From: Paenibacillus cookii
GTDB lineage: Bacteria > Bacillota > Bacilli > Paenibacillales > Paenibacillaceae
Assembly (NCBI RefSeq): GCF_018333375.1
Contig: NZ_BORW01000024.1
Coordinates: 1 to 64,000, forward strand
Reading direction: 5' to 3'
Length of the DNA stretch: 64,000 bases
Under the pieces are notes generated by a model. That model saw nothing but the letters and a program-made list of their open reading frames with translations, did no database searches and had not been told where the DNA came from. Shown here in pieces: positions 18,777-28,600 of this stretch; the first letter of the stretch is position 1; each line of letters opens with the position of its first letter. The position numbers were made by a program, and so were the translations under genes.

Positions 18777-19199
18777 TTATTCGTCGTAAAATGTCATATG
18801 GCCTTTTTCCGCCCGGTAATAATCGAGGCGGTCCTGCAGCGTGCCCGTGTGAAGCTCGAAGCGGTGTCCGTCCGGGTCCAGGAAATAGACCGATCGCTTA
18901 TCCTTTTCATCGCGTTCCCGTCCGGGCAGGATTGTGACATCAAGTTCCCTCAGGCGGCGGGGCCATAAGTCGAACTCTTCTTCCGCCACCGAAAAGGCGA
19001 TATGGGTATACGTCCGCGGCATCGCTTCTCGCTTTGCATCCTCTTCGTTCAGGGCAATCCACAGCCCTTCCAAATCGAAGTAGGCAAGCTTTCTCCCTTT
19101 GACGAGCCGTTTTGCTCCAAATACGTTTTCATAGAAGGCCGTCGAGGCGTCGAGATTCGAAACGGAGAAACAAATATGATTGATTCCCTGCAATTTCAT
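18777..19199 (-). CDS. fosB: Metallothiol transferase FosB (fosfomycin resistance)
   Basis: The 140-residue VOC-fold enzyme closely follows B. subtilis FosB, including GINHICFSVSNLD, the metal His in YTHIAFSV, NILPGRERDE-like TILPGRERDEKD, DPDGHRFELHTGTLQDRLDYY and the end HMTFYDE. The metal ligands H8, the His in YTHIAF and the Glu in FELHTG are all present. FosB adds bacillithiol to fosfomycin. ATG 19199 is supported by GGAAAGGAGC; the longer in-frame ATG at 19337 overlaps the TPR gene and has no support. Native chromosomal FosB is common in Bacillales. Confidence 0.93.
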   Translation of the reverse strand: MKLQGINHICFSVSNLDASTAFYENVFGAKRLVKGRKLAYFDLEGLWIALNEEDAKREAMPRTYTHIAFSVAEEEFDLWPRRLRELDVTILPGRERDEKDKRSVYFLDPDGHRFELHTGTLQDRLDYYRAEKGHMTFYDE

Positions 19200-19239
19200 G
19201 CGGCCGCTCCTTTCCTTGAAACTCCCGGATCGGCTTCGC

Positions 19240-19735
19240 TCACTGCCATACTTCATCCAGCTTATCGGCATAAAAGCGGATCGCCCTAGCGTAACCCCGA
19301 ATCCCGTCATCCCCGGACGTATCGGCGATTTCGGCAAGCAGCAGTTCCATCGCCTTCGGGTGTCTGCCTAAATTATACAACACCATCGCATAAAACACGC
19401 GGAATTCTCTTCGCTTACGGAAACGCGCCCATTCCCCGTTCAAGCACCTCCGCCGCCCGGCCGTATTCCCCGAGCGACCTGAAGGTGCTGCCAAGACCGA
19501 GCAGCGCGCCTGCCAGCGATTCTTCGGCGAGCCCTAACCGGATGGCTTCTTCATAATACGGCACCGCCTCCCTTTCGAGACCGAGGACATCGTGGGTCCA
19601 TGCCGTCTGGTACCAAATTTCCGCATTGCCCGGCTCCTCTTCCAGCAGCGACAGCCATAACTTCCTGGCCTGTTCGGCATCGCCCGATTCCCGCAGCGAT
19701 ATCGCCTGACGAATCTTTTGTTCCGTATCCGGCAT
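19240..19735 (-). pseudogene. Tetratricopeptide repeat protein, frameshifted
   Basis: Two pieces make one TPR protein of about 165 residues, known as a conserved small TPR family in Bacillales. The first (19735-19415) runs from EQKIRQAISLRESGDAEQARKLW through LGLGSTFRSLGEYGRAAEVLERG and ends GAFP-stop. The second continues in the +1 frame as REFRVFYAMVLYNLGRHPKAMELL and ends RAIRFYADKLDEVW at 19240. Removing one base at TTTCCGTAAG near 19417 restores the frame. A +1 error, sequencing or real, is the simplest reading. It sits 40 bases upstream of fosB. Confidence 0.75.
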
Positions 19736-19762
19736 GTTTCCTCCCCTTCCTTTCCAAGCCCG

Positions 19763-20794
19763 TTAGTCCAGGTAGACCGTGCTCCGCTTCATCTTCACGC
19801 TGGACTCGCGAACGATCAGCCTTGGTTCGAATTGCACCCTCTCGTAAGCGCCTTTGGACGGTTCGCGGATCCGTTTCAGCAGCAGCTCCGTCGCCAGGCG
19901 GGACACTTCCGCCCCCATGATGGATACCGAGCTGATCTGCGGGGAAGTGAGCGTCGTCCAAATGTTGTTGTCGATGCCGACCACGGCCACGTCCTCCGGT
20001 ACCCTGACCCCAAGCTCTTTAAAACGGTTGATCAGCCCGATGGCGACCATGTCGTTCCCGGCGTAAACCGCGTCCGGCATATGTTTCAGGCTTTTGAAAT
20101 AATCGGCGGCTTTCGCCCCCGTGCTAAGCGAGAAGTCCTCGCCGAAATAAACCAGCGACAAATCGACGTGCGCCAGCGAATTGACATAAGCGTTGTAGCG
20201 TTCCTCGATGATATCCTTCGGCGCTCCGGCGTAACCGATCCTCGTGCGGCCGATGCTGAGCAAATGCTCCATCGCAAGGCGCCCTTCCTGCTGCGACATG
20301 CAAACCACGTCCGCTTTAATGTCGGGCCCCAGCTTTTTCCCGTAGTTGATGACCGAGATCGGCACCGGCGATTTGTTGACGAGCTCGACGAAGTTTTTCG
20401 GATACGCCAGCGGCAAAATGATGAGGCCGTCCACGTGCAGCTTTTTGACGTCGCGGATCGTCTCCAGCTCGATCTGCCCGATGCCGGACGTGTTGATGTT
20501 GACGACGCGGTAGCCGTGATGTTTGGCGGCCTGCTCCACGGACCAGGCGATTTCGGGCATGAACGCGTTGCGGATATCGGGCACGGCAAGCGCAATCTGA
20601 TAGGTGCTGCGCACCTTCAGGCTTTGCGCCGCAATGCTCGGGATGAAACCAAGTTCTTCGATCGCTTGAAGCACCTTCGCTTTCGTTTTTTCGCTGATGC
20701 CCCCGGAATTGTTGATGGCCCTGGATACCGTCGCGATCCCGACGCCGGCTTTTTTGGCGACATCTTCGATGGTGACTTTCGAGTTTTTTGACAA
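19763..20794 (-). CDS. LacI family transcriptional regulator
   Basis: The 343-residue protein has a LacI helix-turn-helix (VTIEDVAKKAGVGIATVSRAIN) at its N-terminus, a hinge helix, and a periplasmic-binding-like sugar sensor. TTG 20794 (SKNSKVTIEDVA) is preferred because AAGGAGGG lies about 10 bases upstream. The upstream ATG at 20851 is only about 12 bases from a TATAAT box and has no ribosome site. The gene diverges from the dehydrogenase at 21089, and a perfect LacI-type palindrome lies in that dehydrogenase's promoter. This regulator probably controls the neighbour. Confidence 0.88.
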   Translation of the reverse strand: MSKNSKVTIEDVAKKAGVGIATVSRAINNSGGISEKTKAKVLQAIEELGFIPSIAAQSLKVRSTYQIALAVPDIRNAFMPEIAWSVEQAAKHHGYRVVNINTSGIGQIELETIRDVKKLHVDGLIILPLAYPKNFVELVNKSPVPISVINYGKKLGPDIKADVVCMSQQEGRLAMEHLLSIGRTRIGYAGAPKDIIEERYNAYVNSLAHVDLSLVYFGEDFSLSTGAKAADYFKSLKHMPDAVYAGNDMVAIGLINRFKELGVRVPEDVAVVGIDNNIWTTLTSPQISSVSIMGAEVSRLATELLLKRIREPSKGAYERVQFEPRLIVRESSVKMKRSTVYLD

Positions 20795-20862
20795 GCCGAC
20801 ACGGCCCTCCTTCGTTCGGAATCGTTTCCTATTTCCGCTCCATATTTTCATCCACTATTTCT

Positions 20863-20890
20863 ATTATACCATGAAAGTTTTGGCGGTTAA
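20863..20890 (-). promoter_or_regulatory. Candidate promoter of the LacI regulator
   Basis: TATAAT (20863-20868, minus) lies 16 bases from TTAACC (20885-20890). The position rules out the ATG at 20851 as a normal start. Confidence 0.5.
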
Positions 20891-20974
20891 ATCACGCGGA
20901 GAACCAGGTGAAACGCCCCAGCTTAAAAGCCTTTTTTTCAAGAAAAAAACTGTGCCCCCCGTTTCGAAACCGGT

Positions 20975-21003
20975 TTGACAATCCTGTGAAGTTGTGACAT
21001 ATT
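20975..21003 (+). promoter_or_regulatory. Promoter of the zinc alcohol dehydrogenase gene
   Basis: A perfect -35 TTGACA (20975-20980) is 17 bases from CATATT (20998-21003). The predicted start falls inside or next to the operator at 21010-21023. Confidence 0.6.
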
Positions 21004-21009
21004 AGTTTT

Positions 21010-21023
21010 CGGAAACGTTTCCG
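21010..21023. promoter_or_regulatory. LacI-family operator palindrome
   Basis: CGGAAACGTTTCCG is a perfect 14-bp palindrome with the central CG typical of LacI/GalR operators. It covers the +1 region of the dehydrogenase promoter and lies between it and the divergent LacI gene. A second palindrome AAACCGGTTT overlaps the -35 at 20968-20977. Confidence 0.65.
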
Positions 21024-21088
21024 ATATGCGAGCAACCAAGCTCATCTGAACCTATTCAGAACCTAAGATCGAAATGGAGATGTCAAGC

Positions 21089-22138
21089 ATGAAAGCATTA
21101 AGATGGCATGGCCAAAAAGACCTGCGTCTGGACACCATCGAAGAACCTGTCGCAACGGGCGGCAAAGTCAAAATCAAAGTGGAATGGTGCGGCATTTGCG
21201 GCAGCGACCTGCATGAATACACGGCCGGACCGATCTTTATTCCCGAGTCAGCCCCTCATCCGCTGACCGGCGAAAAAGCCCCGATCGTGATGGGACATGA
21301 ATTCTCCGGGCAAATCGTCGAAATCGGCGAAGGCGTGACAAAATTCGGCGTCGGCGACCGGGTCGTCGTCGAGCCGATTTTCGCGTGCGGCAAATGCGAA
21401 GCCTGCAAGCAAGGCAAATACAACCTGTGCTCCGACATGGGCTTTCTTGGACTTGCCGGCGGGGGCGGCGGATTTTCCGGTTACGTCGCGGCGGATGAAG
21501 CCATGGTCCATAAAATTCCGGATTCCGTGTCCTTCGAGCAGGGCGCGCTTGTCGAACCGTCTGCGGTCGCTCTGCATGCGGTCCGTTCCAGCAAGCTGAA
21601 AGTCGGCGATAAAGCGGCCGTATTCGGCATGGGACCGATCGGCCTGCTCGTGATCGAGGCATTAAAAGCTTCCGGCGCATCCGAGATTTACGCGGTCGAG
21701 CTGTCTCCGGAACGCAAACAAAAAGCGGCGGAGCTCGGCGCGATCGTCATCGATCCGAAGGAATTCGACGCCGTGAAGGAAATCCATAAACGCACGCAGG
21801 GCGGCGTGGACGTCGCCTATGAAGTTACCGGCGTTCCCCCTGTGCTCACGCAGGCGCTGGAATCCACCAAAATGGGCGGCGAGCTGATGATCGTCAGCAT
21901 CTTCGAAAAAGAGGCGCCAATCCACCCGAACAACGTCGTCTTGATGGAACGGACCGTCAAAGGCATCATCGGGTACCGCGACGTCTTCCCTGCGGTCCTC
22001 AGCCTGATGGAGCAGGGGTATTTCCCTGCGGAGAAACTCGTGACCAAGCGGATTTCGCTCGGCGACGTGCTCTCCGAAGGCTTCGAAACGCTGCTGAAGG
22101 AAAAAAACCAGGTTAAAATTCTCGTGAAACCGGAATAA
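21089..22138 (+). CDS. bdhA: Zinc-dependent alcohol dehydrogenase, 2,3-butanediol dehydrogenase type
   Basis: The 349-residue MDR enzyme carries the catalytic zinc residues in WCGICGSDLHEY and MGHEFSG, and a structural zinc lobe CGKCEACKQGKYNLC. The NAD-binding Rossmann motif is VFGMGPIGLLV. The sequence most resembles (R,R)-2,3-butanediol dehydrogenases, which interconvert acetoin and butanediol with NADH; a sorbitol or threonine dehydrogenase is a weaker alternative. The ATG at 21089 follows GGAG by 9 bases and is preferred over 21074. A LacI regulator diverges from it. Control by a sugar-type regulator is unusual for a butanediol enzyme and leaves the specificity open. Confidence 0.82.
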   Translation: MKALRWHGQKDLRLDTIEEPVATGGKVKIKVEWCGICGSDLHEYTAGPIFIPESAPHPLTGEKAPIVMGHEFSGQIVEIGEGVTKFGVGDRVVVEPIFACGKCEACKQGKYNLCSDMGFLGLAGGGGGFSGYVAADEAMVHKIPDSVSFEQGALVEPSAVALHAVRSSKLKVGDKAAVFGMGPIGLLVIEALKASGASEIYAVELSPERKQKAAELGAIVIDPKEFDAVKEIHKRTQGGVDVAYEVTGVPPVLTQALESTKMGGELMIVSIFEKEAPIHPNNVVLMERTVKGIIGYRDVFPAVLSLMEQGYFPAEKLVTKRISLGDVLSEGFETLLKEKNQVKILVKPE

Positions 22139-22195
22139 CCGATCCGGGATCGTTCTCTTCTTTTGATCAATCCAACTTCCAACCACCTATTGCAA

Positions 22196-22233
22196 AGCCG
22201 GATTCTCGTCCTGAGAAATCCGGCTCTTTTTTT
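22196..22233 (+). terminator. Terminator after the dehydrogenase gene
   Basis: AGCCGGATT and AATCCGGCT form a 9-bp stem with an inner CTC/GAG pair, followed by CTTTTTTT. Confidence 0.85.
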
Positions 22234-22283
22234 ATCCGCCATGTCGAAGCGGATCGAGACAAAATGAGTCGATAATTTTTATA

Positions 22284-22312
22284 TTGACAAATTCTCTATT
22301 TTATGTTATGAT
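22284..22312 (+). promoter_or_regulatory. Strong SigA promoter of the MBL-fold gene
   Basis: TTGACA (22284-22289) and TATGAT (22307-22312) are separated by exactly 17 bases in an AT-rich tract. Confidence 0.8.
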
Positions 22313-22394
22313 TAAATATTTTGGTTTGATTATAATTTTTGTGGCGCTATCATAGTACCTGCCTTACATTTTTCAGAACCTTTGGAGGTGCGGC

Positions 22395-23156
22395 ATGAAC
22401 CCAGCCACGCAAAATTATCGTATTCATATGCTTGACATCGCAGCCGTCGTTTTGGGGAAAGAGGACATCATTCATCCCGTGCTGATCCATGATGAGGGGC
22501 ACGCGGTGTTGGTCGACGCCGGATATCCCGGCCAGCTCGGCAAATTCGCCGAAGCGCTAAGCCCTTACGGACTTCGCATGCAGGACGTGACGCAGGTCAT
22601 CTTGACCCACCAGGACATCGACCATATCGGAAGCCTTCCGGCAATCCTCGAAGAGGCGGGGCATGACGTCGAGGTGATGGCCAGCGCGGAAGAAAAACCT
22701 TTTATCGAAGGCGAAAAGATGTTATTAAAAATAACGCCCGAAGCGCTTGCCGCAGCGGAAGCCATGATTCCCCCCACCGTTCCGGACGCGTGGAAGCAGG
22801 CCTTCCTCTCCACATTAAAAAATCCGCCCAAATCCCCCGTGCACAGGGTCATTCATGACGGACAAAGGCTGGACATCTGCGGCGGCATCGAAGTGATAGC
22901 AACGCCGGGACATACTCCGGGACACATCAGCCTATACCATGTTCCTACCAAAACGCTGATCGCCGCCGATGCGCTCCGGGTCGTCGACGGACGTTTATAC
23001 GGACCGGATCCGGACCAGACGCTGGACATGGGAAGGGCGATGGAATCGGTCGGAAAGCTTGCCGGCTGCGAGATCGAAACGATCATCTGCTACCATGGCG
23101 GCATGTACAAAGACGAAAACCTTTCCCGAACCTTGCGGGAACTGGCCGGCCTCTAA
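22395..23156 (+). CDS. MBL-fold metallo-hydrolase
   Basis: The 253-residue protein has the metallo-beta-lactamase fold metal motif THQDIDHIG (about residues 72-80). Further ligands are the His in ATPGHTPGH and the Asp in AADALRV, and a C-terminal His lies in CYHGG. The first position of the usual HxHxDH motif is His-Gln-Asp-Ile-Asp-His, which keeps the His and the DH but replaces the middle His. Relatives include lactonases and glyoxalase-II-like hydrolases. It is cytoplasmic. The start follows GGAGGTG and a consensus promoter, so it may be well expressed. Confidence 0.82.
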   Translation: MNPATQNYRIHMLDIAAVVLGKEDIIHPVLIHDEGHAVLVDAGYPGQLGKFAEALSPYGLRMQDVTQVILTHQDIDHIGSLPAILEEAGHDVEVMASAEEKPFIEGEKMLLKITPEALAAAEAMIPPTVPDAWKQAFLSTLKNPPKSPVHRVIHDGQRLDICGGIEVIATPGHTPGHISLYHVPTKTLIAADALRVVDGRLYGPDPDQTLDMGRAMESVGKLAGCEIETIICYHGGMYKDENLSRTLRELAGL

Positions 23157-23369
23157 GGGAGCCGTCAAATATGCATTGCGTCTGATCAATATAACAGAAG
23201 TTTCTTGCTCCCGGTCGTCGACAGGCCGCTTGATTCCCGGACGACTTAAAAAGACGTCGGCAACGCCGGCGGCACGAAACGGCAAAAAATCCGCCACAAA
23301 TCCCCGCGATTCCCGGTTGATTCGTGACGGATAAGCTTAGCGCTCGGACGGATGGCGCCCGATGCGGCT

Positions 23370-24188
23370 CTAACCCGTTACTTTTACAGCTCTGCCCGTG
23401 TTTGCCGTTCCGCGGCTGTGGTAGAGCTCGAAGGCCTGCTGCATTTTCCGCAAGTAATCCGGTTCCCGGCCGGAGCAAGCAAAACGAATTTCCCCCTTGC
23501 CGCCCGAGCCCAGTAGTTTTTGCTCCGCCAAAACGCTCCGGAGCCTGCGGACCGTGCCGCGGCTGCCGTCGATAATCTCCATATGCGCCGGCAAAATCCG
23601 GCTGAGCAGCGGCTTATAAAATGGAAAATGGGTGCATCCCAATACAAGCGTTCCATAATCGTTCAAATCGTACGGCGCAAATTTTTCTTCAAAATAAGCC
23701 GTCATCACGCCGGGATCAAACTGCATGGCTTCGCAATACGCAACCAGTTCGGGCAGAGGGAGCGAATCCACGATGCTGTGGTCGTCCACGCGGGAGACAA
23801 GCTGGGCGTATTTCGATTGGTGAAGCGTCAGCGGCGTCGCGGCGACCAATACTCTTTTTCCGGTGTTGCGGTTCATTTCGACGGCCGGCTTCACCGCAGG
23901 TTCCATCCCGATGATCGGAAAGCGGTATTCCTGGCGTAGTTCCTCCGCCGCCGCGCTGGTTGCGGTATTGCAGGCGATGACCAGCGCCTTGATGTCTTCC
24001 CGCAAAATTTGATCCAGCGACTCACGCACAAAGTCCTGCACCTGCTCCTTGGTTTTCGTGCCGTAGGGCGCATGAAGGGTATCGGCAAAAAACAAAAAAT
24101 CCTCTTCGGGCAGCTGCTTCACGGCTTCAGAAAGGACGGTCAATCCGCCTAACCCTGAATCAAAAAGCGCAATTCGCATGTTGTTCAC
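23370..24188 (-). CDS. racE: Glutamate racemase
   Basis: The 272-residue enzyme interconverts L- and D-glutamate for peptidoglycan. Both catalytic cysteines are present, C73 in ACNTATSAA and C185 in GCTHFPF, along with the opening IALFDSGLGGLTVL and the DTLHAPYG motif. Length is normal for the family. The start may be ATG 24188 or ATG 24179. It stands alone. The extended C-terminal tail after about residue 250 is less conserved. Symbol murI is the alternative name. Confidence 0.92.
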   Translation of the reverse strand: MNNMRIALFDSGLGGLTVLSEAVKQLPEEDFLFFADTLHAPYGTKTKEQVQDFVRESLDQILREDIKALVIACNTATSAAAEELRQEYRFPIIGMEPAVKPAVEMNRNTGKRVLVAATPLTLHQSKYAQLVSRVDDHSIVDSLPLPELVAYCEAMQFDPGVMTAYFEEKFAPYDLNDYGTLVLGCTHFPFYKPLLSRILPAHMEIIDGSRGTVRRLRSVLAEQKLLGSGGKGEIRFACSGREPDYLRKMQQAFELYHSRGTANTGRAVKVTG

Positions 24189-24230
24189 CTGATTTTTTCA
24201 TAGATTCGTTTCACATGGTTCTTTGGTTCC

Positions 24231-24833
24231 CTATATGATGAAAACCAAATTATGGCCAAAAGTCAAGGATAACCGCCGTGGAAAAATCATACATTGCCGT
24301 GAATCGCCGCGGTTTGAAGCCGTCACGAACCCGGCCCCGGCCAAGTTAAACCCGCCCGCGGACCATGCAAATAAACGGGTTTCCCGGCCGTGTACGGGGG
24401 AAGACAAGACGCCCGCCCGCTCGAACCCCGCCTTCCCGTAAGCGCGGATCGCCCGCTCGTTAAAAGCGGCGACGACCAGCCGGATCCCTTTTCCCGGAAA
24501 CGTACGCTGCACGTACCCGATGCCCTCCTCGACAAAGCGGCGGCCATGCCCCTGTCCCGTCAGCTCGGGCTTCATCCCGAGGCCAAAGTCCACCAAAGAA
24601 TCATCTTCATAGATTCCCGCGGCATAACCGCCGGGGACTCGGGCCGAAATGCCCGTGCAATAAAATCCGATGACGCGTCCTTCGGCATCCTTGACGGATA
24701 CGTAATCGCCGTTCATCAGCTCGGCGGCATCCTCTTGGCTCCCGTCCATGCTGTACAGCTCATAGGGAGGCGGATATTGCCACAATGCGATGACCGCCGC
24801 GTCCTCCGCGTTCATGCTGCTGATTCGATACAC
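24231..24833 (-). CDS. GNAT family N-acetyltransferase with unusual C-terminal tail
   Basis: The 200-residue protein has a GNAT core at about residues 1-150. The acetyl-CoA loop is seen in LTGQGHGRRFVEEG and the later helix in FNERAIRAYGKAGFERAGV. After about residue 150 the sequence does not look like the usual closing strand, and about 45 extra residues follow up to the stop. This suggests a frameshift near 24390 or a readthrough into intergenic DNA. The acceptor is unknown. It is close to the DinB gene in the same direction. Confidence 0.7.
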   Translation of the reverse strand: MYRISSMNAEDAAVIALWQYPPPYELYSMDGSQEDAAELMNGDYVSVKDAEGRVIGFYCTGISARVPGGYAAGIYEDDSLVDFGLGMKPELTGQGHGRRFVEEGIGYVQRTFPGKGIRLVVAAFNERAIRAYGKAGFERAGVLSSPVHGRETRLFAWSAGGFNLAGAGFVTASNRGDSRQCMIFPRRLSLTFGHNLVFII

Positions 24834-24858
24834 TGCTTAGCACAACCTTTGCCTGATT

Positions 24859-25377
24859 TTAAAATAAGGTTCTTGCGGATGGTTCTTGAAGAAGGGTTTC
24901 TCCAAGCCCGCGGCCGATGACATTCGCCGATACGCGTTTGATGCCAAGCTCCTTGGCCCAAACCGAAAGCTGGCCGACGTGGTGAATTTCGTGGGCGATG
25001 ACGTGCCGCAGCACTTCGCCGTACACAAGCGGCTCCGCGTGCCATGGAACGCGCACCACGGTTCTCTCTTTTTCCGCGTTTACCTTCGATAAAATATCCT
25101 TGATTTGGCCGCGGCAATCCTCCGACAGCATCCTGATTTTCTCCAGCGATGCGTAATCCTCGAAACGAGGCTCCCAATCCTCCATTCCTTCGATCGCCCG
25201 GATCCAGCTCAGTTCCACGTCAACGATATGGAACAGCGTCCGAAGTATCGATCCGACGCCCCCCGTCCGTTCCTTGGCGAGTTCGCCGGCGGGCAACCCG
25301 CCGAACACCTCAAACCACTCATCTCTCACCTGCCAGTTATACTCAAACCAGGTCTTCAAGCTGCCGCTCCCTTCCAT
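24859..25377 (-). CDS. DinB family protein
   Basis: The 172-residue protein has the DinB/YfiT-like four-helix bundle with the metal His triad H50 (LRTLFHIVD) and H129/H133 (HVIAHEIHHVGQL). DinB proteins of Bacillales are thought to be metal-dependent transferases that often use bacillithiol or a related thiol. Its stop is about 25 bases upstream of the GNAT gene, so the two may share a transcript. It is a second member of the superfamily next to the gene at 191. Confidence 0.82.
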   Translation of the reverse strand: MEGSGSLKTWFEYNWQVRDEWFEVFGGLPAGELAKERTGGVGSILRTLFHIVDVELSWIRAIEGMEDWEPRFEDYASLEKIRMLSEDCRGQIKDILSKVNAEKERTVVRVPWHAEPLVYGEVLRHVIAHEIHHVGQLSVWAKELGIKRVSANVIGRGLGETLLQEPSARTLF

Positions 25378-25550
25378 CCCCTTACCATCTTCGTTTTATC
25401 CTATGCCGCAAAGGGTCTGCATTCCCTCCGCGGCTGCTATTTTTCATAGCGTTTAGGGATCGTTTTTCAAAAGTTAAACACAGTATACCACGGATCGATT
25501 CCGGCTGCCGCAATCAGAGCCCGCAAACGATAATCCCGAGAAAACACGAC

Positions 25551-25578
25551 AAAACCGGGTGGTCTTCCACCCGGTTTT
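25551..25578 (-). terminator. Terminator of the large surface-protein gene
   Basis: AAAACCGGGTGG and CCACCCGGTTTT form a perfect 12-bp stem with a 4-base loop, about 40 bases after the stop. Confidence 0.9.
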
Positions 25579-25616
25579 GTTCCATCCGTTCATGCCTGTT
25601 ATGAAAGGCGTACGTG

Positions 25617-28600
25617 TCAGTGGTTCAACAGCATATATACCATTTTGGCCATTTCCGCCCGGGTCACGTTCCCTTTCGGATCAAAGCGGAGATTACCTTT
25701 GCCTGTCATCAAACCAAGCTCGTTCACCCGTTCGACGGCTTCTTGGGCCCAGGTCGACACCTGATCAAGATCCGCAAAATTCGCTTTTGCTGATCCGCCC
25801 TGCATTTTGCCGTACAGCCCGCTTGCCTTCGCCAGAATAACGGCGGCTTCCTCGCGGCTGATCGGAGCCTGAGGCCGGAAATTCCCTCCGCTTCCTTGAA
25901 CGATGCCCAGCTTGGACGCCTGGGCGATCGCGGCGGCATAATACGCGTCCGCAGGCACATCCGTAAACGATGGCTGCGTATCGGACGCATGTTGGCCCGC
26001 TCCGCGCATGACGAGGGTGATGAAATCCGCCCGGCTCACCTGCCGGCCCGGCTGGTAGTGATTCGCATCCACGCCCTGGACCAGATGTTTGGCCGCCAAT
26101 TTCGCAACGTATTCCTCCGCCCAATAACCTTTAACGTCCTCAAACTGCTTGCGGTATTCCAAAACCGCATACGCGCCTGGCGCATCGGCCGCAAACGAGA
26201 CGGTGCCGCCGCGGAAGCTGCCGCCTTTATACACGGGCTCCCTGCCAAGCAGGTACACGCCCGCGTAATCGCTTTGAAGCTGTTTTTGCTGCTCGGCCGT
26301 CAAACTTCTTTCGATCGTGATCGGACCGCCGAAAACGGCAATTTCCGTTTCGGTTTGTCCTTTGACCAGGATCAGGCGCAGTGAATAAACGAGGCCGGCA
26401 TGCACGTAATCCTTGGAAGCATTCAAGCTTGCTCCCAGCTTTTGCTTGATGCCGTCGTTCATCGCGGTATCCAGGCGAAGCACCAGTTGGTCGGCTGCTT
26501 CGAGCCGTTCCGGAATCGAGGCGGCAGGCATCGTTACCGTGAATCCCGGCGCGGAAACGATGATCGACAGCCCGCCGTCTTTGGCTTTTTTCACCGGCCC
26601 TGCAGGGAGGTACAAGGCGGATTCCCCGTCCCCATCGGCGCTTCCGTTCAATTCTACGATGACCTTTCCGTTGTCGGCCGTGGCGACCGCTTTTTCCAGC
26701 GCCTGCTCATCGGCCCGGTACGCTCCGTCCGAAGACGGTTTTATCGCGAGATGTCCGCGTCCGGTTTCGGCAACCGGCGGTTTTGCCGGGCCGGAACCTC
26801 CCGGATGGGTTCCTTGGTTTCCGCCGGCGTTTCCTGGTCCGCCGCTGTTTCCTCCGCCTCCCGGCGGATGCGGTACGCCGGTGGCTGCTCCTGTATCGAA
26901 GCCCCAAATATCCGACAGCACGCTGCCGCTATGCCCGTCTTCCGCTTTGGCGTACCATTGCTGATAGCTGTTCGAAGGCAAGCCTTTCCAGGATACCGAT
27001 GTTTCGGTACCGCTTGGAACGTTCGGTTGGGCGCCGATTTGCTGGTCGGTGTAAACTTTTACGCCGAAGTAGTCCGTAGCCACCCGTTTGGCGGCCGGCT
27101 CAAGCCCGAGATCCAGGCTGAATTCGTCTTTGCCCTTATCCGTTTCCGGATCGTAGTAATTATAATCGTCCAAATAAGGGGAATACGTCTTGATATGCAG
27201 CTTGTTGTTTTTCATGTCGAACTGCATGAGACGGATATACCCGAGTCCGCCTTCGGGCGCCCCTTGATAATCGGCAAGCATCTGGTACACGCTGCGATCC
27301 GGAATGCCGTCGCCGTTATCGTCCAGCTGATCGACCTTCAGTTCCGCATCGTGATAGTGGCCGGACAACGCCGCGATCACGTTTTTGTTGGGCTTCACGA
27401 CCTTTTCGAAAATCTGGTCGGCGATCGGTGCCCGGTTGTTCGACACGAGAAGGTATTCATGCAGGCACAAAATCGCTTTGCGTTCCGGATATTTGGAGAC
27501 GACCTCGTTCATCCATTCGATCTCCTTGTCGCCGAGTCCCCAGCCCATATACACGATGATGAAGTCGTTCCCGTTCGAAGACACCAAATCGTAGTGGCCG
27601 CGGTTGTTGTCGTACGATCCGCCGAACACCTGGTTGTCTTTAAAGCGGTCTTCGCCGAAATATTGCTTGAACTTCGTATAATCGTTGTTTTGGTGATCGA
27701 CGTCATGGTTCCCTGCCAGCACGCCGTACGGAATGCGGGCGTCTTCAAGCACCTTCATGTCTTTGTCCGCTTCGATCCACTGATATTCCTGATACGATTT
27801 ATCGACCACATCGCCCGTATGGATCACGTATTTGATGTTCATTTTGTCCTTTTGGTCGACGATCCAGTTGACGATTTTTTGGTAAATCTGCGGATAGCTT
27901 TGGGAGTAATACTGGGTATCGGACATCCAGACGAACGAAAAATCGTACGGATCCTGGGATTCCGGCTCCGGCTTGCTGCCGCCGGCTGCGGCCTGAACGG
28001 CGATTTCATCCTGCACCAATACGTCGATGGCCTGGCCGTTGGCGTATTCGCCGGCTTGCACGACCGCATTCAGCTCGAAATCATCCTTGCCGGCTATAAC
28101 CTGATCCAGCTGAACCCATTTCCCTTGCGTCGGGCTCCAAGCATATAAGCTTACCTTACGGCCTGCGAGCGATTTCCCTTTCCAGTTGATTTCTACGCGG
28201 TCGGTGCCTTTGACCGAAGGATCCAGCTTCACCTCAAAGCGCTGGTAAGGAAACTGTTCCACAGAATCGTTCACGAGATATTTTCCGTCCAATGCGCCGA
28301 TTTTTTCGTAATCCTCCGCGTTCATGGCTTTTTCCCCGGCAGGGGCCATCTCTTTGGGAGGTTCGGTTACGGACGCGTTCATGTACCCGGTGAATCCTTC
28401 CACGCGGCTGCCGTCATATTTGAACCCCTTATAAAACGTCACGTTCATTGGATCCTGGTTCGGATCCTGCACCTTGACGGTCAGGTTGGCTTCGGCGCCG
28501 ACGTCGGTTTGCCCCTGCTTAGGGCTGACGAGCTGCGGCGGAAGCGGATTTTCGTCCGGCACGTTAAAGTTGACGGTCTTTTCGGAAATGTTTCCGGCTT

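Noticed and set aside
26400..28148. Long plus-strand frame of 582 residues opposite the surface protein
   Set aside because: It is an antisense shadow in GC-rich coding DNA with no domain likeness. The minus strand carries clear domains.
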